Source: Nitrospira lenta (lineage in GTDB: Bacteria > Nitrospirota > Nitrospiria > Nitrospirales > Nitrospiraceae). From it: DNA of 12,591 nt. The position numbers were made by a program, and so were the translations under genes. How positions within the stretch are numbered: position 1 is the first letter of the stretch; the number at the start of each line of letters is the position of its first letter. The notes under the pieces were generated by a model. That model ran no database searches. It saw only the letters and a program-made list of their open reading frames with translations, and was not told the DNA's origin. The DNA is taken from the NCBI GenBank assembly GCA_945906715.1, contig CAMDRK010000043.1:1-12591 (forward strand), given 5' to 3'. This document shows, one piece after another, positions 6,773 to 12,591 of the stretch.

Positions 6773-8509
6773 TTAGAAGACTTCGACGACCAATTGAAAA
6801 TGCACACCATAATCCTGCAGGTTGGTATGCTTAGCCTGGGTGGGAGGATTCAGACGCTGCCCCCAGTACAACTCAAATCGGCTCCCCTGCCAGAAATTCC
6901 AGATCGTTCCAACTCCCACGCTCGCCAACCACTCCGGAGAGGGGGTGACTTCAAGATTGACCACATTGGTGTTCCACGCCCGGCCATAATCGAAAAATGG
7001 CACCAGGTACACAAGTTCTTCCCCGATCGCCGATGTGTACACGGGAATACGAGTCTCGATGGATCCCAGAAAGGCGTTGTCCCCAAGCTGCGTAAACTCC
7101 CGATAGCCTCTCACGCTGTACCGACCGCCGACTGCCATCTGCTCGATCAGGAACAGGTGTCTGTTCGACAGCTGCAGATCGGCCCGCGCCAGCAGCGTGA
7201 CGCGCGTAGGGTTCAACCGCCTCACCAATTGCGTCTGCCCCAGCCAGGAAAAAAATTCCCCGGTGGCCTGGTCAGGCCCGTTGTTGACGGTCGCTCCCAG
7301 AACGGGGATACCGACACTCATCCGAGACAGCGCCGAGATCACTTGGTCCTGCGTGCGATGCACGTACTCCTGCGAGAAGCGCAGCGCCGATACCTTGGAC
7401 AGTCCGTCGGTGGATCCACTCTGGAATTCAAACGGTGTTGTCAGTAACGACGTCCTGAACGATTGCGACTGGCCGGTCAACGCCAAGGCGAACTCCTGAG
7501 ACGGCGTGCGGAAAACAGGCTGCCGGAAGGTAAACCCAATCGATTCGAACTTGCCGGTAATGTCCAGCGGCTTGACATTGCTTTCAATGACCGTGAAATC
7601 GGTCCTCCGGTAGTCGACGGCAAAGGTCGTATCGTAGGGGGTGAACGGGATCGCGTAATGCACGTTCAAGTTCGGATTGATCCCGCTGCCATGCGCATTC
7701 ACATCGACACCAAACGATTGCCCATACTGAACCCGCAGTGTATCCCCGAACCCCAACAAGTTTTGATCCTCTATGGTCCCCATCACACGATTGGAACCAA
7801 CCCCCGGTGTCGCGAAGTTGTTATATTCAAGCCACGCCTTGATCGGCCGGCGCTCAGCCACTCTGATGCTCAAGGCACTCTCCCCGCGTCTCTCGCCGGG
7901 CCGCAACTCTGCGTTGATCCGTTCGATGCGCTTGTCGGTTTGAAACAGCCGCAACCGTTCTTGCAGCGCATGCACGTTCACTGGTGGACCTGCATCACCT
8001 TGGAGTCGGCTGGTGAAATAGCTGGACCTGAACCAATAATTGCCCTCCACGTTCATCCGGCTCAATGTCCCTTCAACGACTTGGAGCGTGAGCAGTCCGT
8101 CCACAATCGCTTGATCGGGCCACAGGGCGCCGGATGTGCTGTATCCACGCTTCACGTACAGCAACGTCATGGCCACACGCAGCGACTCCATGTCTTCCGA
8201 CGTGAGCTCCCGATCGCGGTAGGGGTCAGTGACCAACGCCAATTCCTCTGCCGTAAAGACCGTGCTCCCCAGAACCCGGATCTCTCGGACGTATGCTTTC
8301 ACTGTGGACATGGCCCCACGCCGTTCCGGAACAGGAGCGGGAGGCAAGATACTGGGCAGTGGCGGCTCAGGCAGCGGAAGTTCCTTGGGCAGCGGAGTGG
8401 GGGCAGGCACGAAAACCTGCGCCGACACGACGTCAGACAGGATCCAGACGGCCAGCAGAACCAATGTGGCAACGACCCGTCCCGCGCAAAAGCTCATCGA
8501 GAATCCCAT
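6773..8509 (-). CDS. Two-partner secretion outer-membrane transporter (TpsB; ShlB/FhaC/HecB family)
   Basis: This 578-residue outer-membrane protein exports the TpsA passenger. It has a Sec signal peptide (residues 1-30, cleavage after VVSA), a proline-rich linker (about 31-62), two POTRA-like regions (about 67-145 and 145-220: VREIRVLGSTVFTAEEL, and LYVKRGYSTSGALWPDQ leading into LLTLQVVEG), then a 16-strand-type barrel. The loop-6 signature VRGY is at V466-Y469 (7103-7114). The protein ends in VVEVF with a terminal Phe, as expected for BAM-assembled barrels. Length is usual for the family. The ATG at 8509 is used; the ATG at 8497 has GGGA a few bases upstream and may be the true start. It lies directly downstream of its presumed substrate. 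Confidence 0.92.
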   Translation of the reverse strand: MGFSMSFCAGRVVATLVLLAVWILSDVVSAQVFVPAPTPLPKELPLPEPPLPSILPPAPVPERRGAMSTVKAYVREIRVLGSTVFTAEELALVTDPYRDRELTSEDMESLRVAMTLLYVKRGYSTSGALWPDQAIVDGLLTLQVVEGTLSRMNVEGNYWFRSSYFTSRLQGDAGPPVNVHALQERLRLFQTDKRIERINAELRPGERRGESALSIRVAERRPIKAWLEYNNFATPGVGSNRVMGTIEDQNLLGFGDTLRVQYGQSFGVDVNAHGSGINPNLNVHYAIPFTPYDTTFAVDYRRTDFTVIESNVKPLDITGKFESIGFTFRQPVFRTPSQEFALALTGQSQSFRTSLLTTPFEFQSGSTDGLSKVSALRFSQEYVHRTQDQVISALSRMSVGIPVLGATVNNGPDQATGEFFSWLGQTQLVRRLNPTRVTLLARADLQLSNRHLFLIEQMAVGGRYSVRGYREFTQLGDNAFLGSIETRIPVYTSAIGEELVYLVPFFDYGRAWNTNVVNLEVTPSPEWLASVGVGTIWNFWQGSRFELYWGQRLNPPTQAKHTNLQDYGVHFQLVVEVF

Positions 8510-8510
8510 C

Positions 8511-8610
8511 TGACTTGTTGATGTGGTTTGTCTTGTTGATGTTGGTTATTCGAATTATCTGAATCACGCAACAAAACAAACCACATGGACCAAACAAACC
8601 AGACAGACCG
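8511..8610. repeat. 9-nt-period tandem repeat arranged as a large inverted repeat, between tpsA and tpsB
   Basis: Arms ATGTGGTTTGTCTTGTTG (8521-8538) and CAACAAAACAAACCACAT (8569-8586) are complementary at 17 of 18 positions with a 30-nt loop. In the minus-strand transcript the one mismatch is a U-G wobble. Further right the 9-mer units AAACAAACC, ACATGGACC, AAACAAACC, AGACAGACC continue to within about 7 nt of the tpsA stop. The hairpin lies just before the tpsB start and could modulate tpsB expression or mRNA stability. No U-tract follows, so it is not a standard terminator. Confidence 0.8.
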
Positions 8611-9939
8611 AGCCTGTCACCGATGGCATGCAGGTTCAAACTTCGCCAGTTGGATAGGCTTGGCATCGTACTTTGGGAATAGACCTGTGACAGCCGAGAG
8701 TTGAGTCTGTGCGTCCCGTCCTGAGAAGCGTGATCCAAGTAATTCTGTCGTCAGCGATGGACTGGATAAGAAGCCACCAGGCTCTGCCGGCAGACCTTCA
8801 CGGGCGGCGATCACGAAGGTGCTGAACTTGCCGTCCGCGACCCGCGCCGCGCACTGTTGGGCCAGCAACGCTGCCGCGCTGGCGAAATCATCCGACAACG
8901 CCGCCAACTCTCCACCGACATTCTGGACCGGCGACTGGATATTGACGGTTCCTTGCGGCCCACTTTGCGAGGACGCACTCACCACGGTGTTGGGATCGGC
9001 AATGAAGACTCCGGCGATGACATTGATCTCCCCACCAGCCCCGGCATTGGCCTGGGCAACAAGCTGACTATTTTGCAGAATGACGAACTGCGGGTCGATC
9101 GAGATATTGCCGCCGTCGCTGTCCCCTTCAACGCCCTTCACCGACGTGCTGACTTTACTGTTGACCAGATGGATCATTCCAGTGTCCGATGCATTGATCT
9201 CGATACTGCCACCGCTTGCCTGACTGGCTTCGGTTGTTACCGAGCTGTTCTTCATGACGACATTCGAGTTGCTGATTATTGTTACATTCCCCGCGTTGCC
9301 ATCCGACCTGCCGTCGTCCCCCACCGCCTCCACTTTCACCGGTAGGCCATCCTGATCCAGTACGAACTTGGTCACCACAAGCGGAGCCTTGCTGTTCGCT
9401 GTAATTAAGGTGCCGTTGGAAAGTTGCACGTTTTGAGCTGTGATAGAGATGTCTGCACCATGGTTCGCTTCTGCCGAAGTGGCCACGGTACTCGCATCGC
9501 TCGTGAAGCCGCCTGTGGCATTGATCGTGATAGCACCCGCCTGTCCCGGAGGTTCTGTCGTACCATCTGTGTTGAGAATCGCGCCCGTCCTGAGACTGGC
9601 ACTGCTGATATTGCTTCCGTTGGTCAGACTGATGCGTCCCACGTTCAACACAATATCTCCCGCTCGACCAGGACCGGCGGTATTGGTCGCGATCAAACCA
9701 TTGTCGAGAGTCAACTGATTAGTAGCGGTGATGATCACCTGGCCGGCATCCGCAGTGAACACCTGGCTCACGATGGCACTCCCGCCAGAGATGCTGACCG
9801 AGTCCGCATCGATGGTCACATTCCCTGCCGTCTTCGCTGTGTCCGCCTCACCACCGGCTTGGATCCCTGCTTCATTCGTCAGGCTCACCGTCATGGCATG
9901 CACCTCTATATCGCCAAGACGGCCCGTGCCGTCGCCAGC

Positions 9940-10640
9940 TGTAGAGACGATATCGCCCGCGTCAAGATCGAGGGAGGCCGCCTTGGTTCCCGACCCGTCC
10001 AGTCCTTGTATCGTGATCGTGCCGCCTGCCCCGTTGACACTGGTTCCCGATGTGATGGTGGCCTGGGCTGAGAGACTGGCCTCCTGAACCTCCACAACGA
10101 TGTCCCCTCCACTGCCAGTCCCACCGGTGGACGAGAGGATGGTCGAGCTCTCACCCAAGTCCAAGGATGTGGCCCTGACGGAGATTCGTCCGCTGTCTCC
10201 GCTCCTCTCCGTGAGGCTGGTTATCTGACTGCCACCTGACAGCACTACCTTTTGGGCCGCGCTTCCCGCTTCGTCAGAGATCCCTTGAATGGTCACATTC
10301 CCACCCGCACCACCAGCGACATCCCCTACCCCATCACCGTTCAGATCAGTTCCAGGGTTATTAGTGGAACTCTGGATCAGACTACCACCCAGAAGGCTTA
10401 ATCTCCCGACATTCAGGAACAGATCCCCTCCCACGCCATTTCCACCATCAGTCGCCGCAATAATCGCCGCCCCGCCCTCAATCGTCAACCTATCGGCCGT
10501 TATATGAAGGTCCCCGCCTCTGCCTAGCCCAGCGGTTTGCGTCACGATCACGGCACTGCTGAGCGTGACCGCGTCGGCCGCGCTATCCGACACCCCCGAC
10601 AGCCCTTGCACTGTTATGTTCCCACCGTCACCAGAACCCA
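9940..10640 (-). repeat. Long internal repeats of the passenger beta-helix
   Basis: Three copies of a segment beginning GG-N/T-I/V-T-V/I-QG-L/I occur about 285-320 nt apart: GGNITVQGLSGVSDSAAD, GGNVTIQGISDEAGSAAQ and GGTITIQGLDGSGTKAAS. Each is followed by a strand with VxLSxxSxIxS-like residues. Between them lie GRGGDLHITADRLTIEGG-like rungs. They appear to be duplicated beta-helix modules. Confidence 0.6.
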
Positions 10641-11509
10641 CAATCTCCCCCGTAGTGAGATTCTGTCCGGTTGAACTCAGAACGAACGCTCCGGTGGTAA
10701 TATCAACCTTCGTTGAATTGATCGAGATATTCCCCCCATCGTCATTCCCACTGTTGATTGTTTGGATCATTGCACCATCCATCTGGAGTCTCCCGACGGT
10801 GATCTGCACATCCGCTCCAGGCTCTGCTCCCGAGTTCGACGTCGTGATGGAACTGCCGGAGCTGAGCGAGATCGTATCGCTGTTGGCGGAACTATCAGAC
10901 GTGGTAGTCAGCGTGGCATCCTTCACCGAGAGCACGAGTTGCCCGCCTTTGACAAAGACCGTACTCGTACCATGGACGTCGATGCTCGATCCCAGTGCCA
11001 GGGACATCAACCCAAATGATGTAAACGCCGAGGTCGGATCGACCGGATCAATCGGAATGGACTGGAGCGATGTCGCATTTGCGAGAGACTCGCCTGGTAA
11101 CGAAGCGAATTCGCCAGGTGAGGCAGCGGTCGCGAGGTGAATCCTCCCGGTCGGTGCTGAGAGTTGCGCCCCGTCTTCAATGACCACTTTCCCGCCAACC
11201 AGCGAGATCGACTGACCAGGATCCACGGACAAGGCGCTGCCTTGGACCGTGATCGTGGCATTCGGATTGGGCGCGGTCAAAAACCCGTAGGCGACCGGAA
11301 GAAATCCAAAGGCGTCCAGAGGCGCCATAGCAAAGACACTATTCGCCAGGCCGTCGTTGGCAGGGTTGGCATAGAAATTCGCGCTGTCGACCCCGTCGAA
11401 CAAGCGCAGGTACTGTGCGGTGGAAAAGCTCACCGACCCACCCACATTAAACGAGCCGTGTGGCCCAAAGACGATGCCGGACGGATTCACCAAAAACACA
11501 TTCGCATTG

Positions 11510-11890
11510 TCAAAATCGGTGGTTTGGATGATGCCGTCGATGTTTGAAATGCCGCCTGTGATGCGACCGATAATAAATATTGGAGGTTGGAAGTCCTGAG
11601 TCATTGAGGAAATTGGCGACATCCCCTTGGCCTATACTGAAATCTCCGAAGCTGTGAAAGAGGTTGGGGCCACCTCCCGGTCTGGTCCCTCCGATGATAT
11701 TGTAGACCCCATCGGAAGGCGGCTGAACTTCTGTGCCAAGACCGCTTGAGGTAATGTCCGTCACCACCGGCACCTGCGCATTCCCGACAGCCGGAGAAAA
11801 TAGGAACAGAACAAGTGTCGGGAGGAGAGCCGACAGCAAGGCCTGCCTCATGAAATCAGGGTAGCGTATGCACTTGGTGCTTTCATCCAC
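11510..11890 (-). CDS. N-terminal piece of the TpsA passenger: signal peptide and start of TPS domain
   Basis: As read, this frame gives 126 residues. The last 20 or so (YYRSHHRRHF-like, basic) are out-of-frame readthrough past the frameshift. From the ATG at 11851 there is a signal peptide (MRQALLSALLPTLVLFLF, cleavage after GNA), then DGVYNIIGGTRPGGG, PNLFHSFGDFSIGQG and VANFLNDSG, the usual beginning of haemagglutination-activity domains. GGGAGGT (11895-11901) lies 4 nt before a GTG at 11890 that adds 13 residues ahead of the signal peptide. It lies 8 nt before an ATG at 11886 in another frame that ends overlapping the 11851 ATG. The true start is therefore either GTG 11890 or, by coupling, ATG 11851. 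Confidence 0.75.
   Translation of the reverse strand: MDESTKCIRYPDFMRQALLSALLPTLVLFLFSPAVGNAQVPVVTDITSSGLGTEVQPPSDGVYNIIGGTRPGGGPNLFHSFGDFSIGQGDVANFLNDSGLPTSNIYYRSHHRRHFKHRRHHPNHRF
11848..11886 (-). CDS. Possible 12-residue leader peptide overlapping the TpsA start
   Basis: ATG at 11886 has the best-spaced Shine-Dalgarno in the region (GGGAGGT, 8 nt upstream). It encodes MKAPSAYATLIS and then TGA. Its stop overlaps the ATG at 11851 as ATGA, the classic coupling arrangement, and that ATG opens the TpsA signal peptide. The alternative is that the GTG at 11890, in the passenger frame, uses the same site with a shorter 4-nt spacing. Seen in sequence; function is inferred. Confidence 0.3.
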   Translation of the reverse strand: MKAPSAYATLIS

Positions 11891-11913
11891 AGCTACCTCC
11901 CGTTCGAGACAGG

Positions 11914-11937
11914 GGGGAGCAGCAGGTGCTGCTCCCC
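11914..11937. promoter_or_regulatory. Perfect 11-bp stem-loop upstream of tpsA
   Basis: GGGGAGCAGCA-GG-TGCTGCTCCCC lies in the 61-bp gap between the small hypothetical gene and tpsA, ending 12 nt before the tpsA Shine-Dalgarno on the minus strand. No U-tract follows on either strand, so it is not a canonical Rho-independent terminator. In the minus-strand transcript the 3' arm contains CUCCC, which could alternatively pair with GGGAG of the Shine-Dalgarno (5 bp), giving a possible on/off switch. It may equally be a processing or stability hairpin. Confidence 0.6.
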
Positions 11938-11951
11938 GAATCTTCCTTTCA

Positions 11952-12458
11952 TCATTGGCACAGAACCCCAGGTTGCGGTGACTTATGGATGTGAAAAAGG
12001 ATGTTGTAGGTGCCCCTTAGATCGTGAATGATCACGGGACCTTTATTCCCCCCGCTGCAGCTGAAGGCTTGAACTGCGGGCAGGCCGACGGCGTTACCGT
12101 TGACATCCGTGACGTGGATTTGGTCCACCACATAGAAGCCGCCGTCGTTTGGTGTGGGCCAACCGGGATTGGTATAGTTTGGCGCAAGGACCCGAACGGT
12201 ACCCCCTGGGCCAGTGAAGGCATTTGTGAAGGGAGGAGCCACACCCGGATCAGACGTAATGGAGAAGTCGTTGACATCTGGCCCGATCGCTGTGAAGGGG
12301 AACGTTCGAAGGGTGAACGGAGTCAATTGGAGGAAGTTGTTGATGGTGCCATTGCAAATAGTCACCGGGTCACAGAATATCTCGTCCGGTATGCCGACCT
12401 GCACCAGCTTCTCTTTATCAACCTCGTCTTCAACGAATTCCGCGATCTTTTCGTCCAA
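11952..12458 (-). CDS. Hypothetical protein, start uncertain, possibly missing its N-terminus
   Basis: I do not recognise this family. The frame from TTG 12458 gives 168 residues. It is acidic at first (DEKIAEFVEDEVDKEKL), then beta-rich with Gly, Pro and Asn turns (PDVNDFSITSDPGVAPPF, GFYVVDQIHVTDVNGNAVG), ending in HDLRGTYNILFHIHKSPQPG and two residues after a Cys. The frame is open upstream to 12518, reading CACTGGGGKKQC with paired cysteines that look like real protein, but contains no ATG or GTG. A TGA at 12519-12521 closes it and no signal peptide is visible in any frame beyond. A GGAGGA at 12471-12476 lies 12 nt from the TTG. The cysteines suggest an exported protein whose true 5' end may be lost by mutation. 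It precedes tpsA on the same strand by 61 bp. Confidence 0.5.
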   Translation of the reverse strand: MDEKIAEFVEDEVDKEKLVQVGIPDEIFCDPVTICNGTINNFLQLTPFTLRTFPFTAIGPDVNDFSITSDPGVAPPFTNAFTGPGGTVRVLAPNYTNPGWPTPNDGGFYVVDQIHVTDVNGNAVGLPAVQAFSCSGGNKGPVIIHDLRGTYNILFHIHKSPQPGVLCQ

Positions 12459-12591
12459 ACATTGCTTCTTTCCTCCGCCACCTGTGCAAGCACATGTGGG
12501 AGTCTTAGCCTGAATAATTCACGACTTTGGCAAGAAAAAAAGCCATCGAGGCTCCACACTGTGCTATAGGAGCGGTGTTCAGACGTTTCTA

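Larger units (their letters stand above)
8617..11890 (-). pseudogene. Filamentous haemagglutinin-type TpsA passenger, interrupted by an apparent 1-nt frameshift near 11576
   Basis: This is a large secreted beta-helix protein, the substrate of the adjacent TpsB. The 5' piece (11890-11580) carries the signal peptide and the first half of the TPS domain. The rest (about 11574-8617) continues it one frame over: IIGRITGGISNIDG, NANVFLVNPSGIVFGP (the NPNGI-type motif), VGGSVSFSTAQYL. Removing one T from the TTT at 11575-11577 restores SNI-IIGRITGG. The body (about 980 residues) is GG-x-I-x-I repeats typical of parallel beta-helices, with strand turns rich in Ser, Thr and Asn. The C-terminal tail has the AREGLPAEPGG stretch seen in related passengers. 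The only two cysteines of the body are near the end (residue 924 of the frame starting at 11622, and third from last). The ATG at 11622 is internal and not a real start. The body shows no other decay, so the shift could be recent, a sequencing error, or programmed. Confidence 0.85.

Noticed and set aside
6531..6834. Two + strand frames with repetitive NKPD/PNKP-like peptides
   Set aside because: They are products of the 9-nt-period repeat, which stays open in frame; both also run antisense to the ends of real genes.
7463..8521. 352-codon open frame on the + strand
   Set aside because: It is antisense to the clear TpsB gene, has no family motif, and is rich in His, Arg and Pro as expected of a shadow frame in GC-rich DNA.
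11575..11622. ATG at 11622 as start of a separate passenger gene
   Set aside because: Residues before about 11574 in that frame do not match the TPS domain and there is no signal peptide; homology starts at the frameshift.

Overview
The window looks like a chromosomal segment of a Gram-negative, diderm bacterium. It encodes a two-partner-secretion outer-membrane transporter, a large beta-helical passenger, and several proteins with Sec signal peptides. The gene combination (DUF928, CHAT-TPR, CHASE2 cyclase, haemagglutination-domain passenger) is best known from cyanobacteria. The gene style and the short tandem intergenic repeats remind me of Nitrospira (Nitrospirota). That assignment is inference and no marker gene is present to prove it.

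Layout. At the left edge (1-465, +) is the 3' part of an HD-GYP-type phosphohydrolase whose catalytic motifs are degenerate. A 380-bp gap follows (466-845) with no convincing gene. It holds a 7-nt tandem repeat, two tandem dyad elements 21 bp apart, and a perfect 16-bp palindrome just before the next gene. Then come two closely spaced + strand genes: a LuxR/GerE-type regulator (846-1541) and an exported DUF928 protein (1567-2352). They converge on a minus-strand block that reads, in transcription order: a small hypothetical protein (12458-11952), a haemagglutinin-type TpsA passenger (11890-8617, interrupted by an apparent 1-nt frameshift near 11576), its TpsB/FhaC-type transporter (8509-6773), an exported TPR-CHAT caspase-like protein (6656-4353), and a membrane CHASE2-class III nucleotide cyclase (4338-2392).

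How the parts may fit. TpsA would be exported by Sec and moved across the outer membrane by TpsB. The CHAT protein has a signal peptide and an intact His/Cys dyad, so it would act in the periplasm. The CHASE2 domain of the cyclase faces the same compartment, while its catalytic domain is cytosolic. DUF928 is also exported. This suggests an envelope system coupling adhesin secretion, a periplasmic caspase-like protease or scaffold, and cyclic-nucleotide output, with a LuxR-type regulator beside it. The coupling is a hypothesis drawn from gene order and predicted location.

The two intergenic gaps inside the TPS-CHAT block (6657-6772 and 8510-8616) are filled almost stop-to-start by the same kind of element: tandem 9-nt units arranged as large inverted repeats. 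No tRNA, rRNA, CRISPR array or transposase was found.
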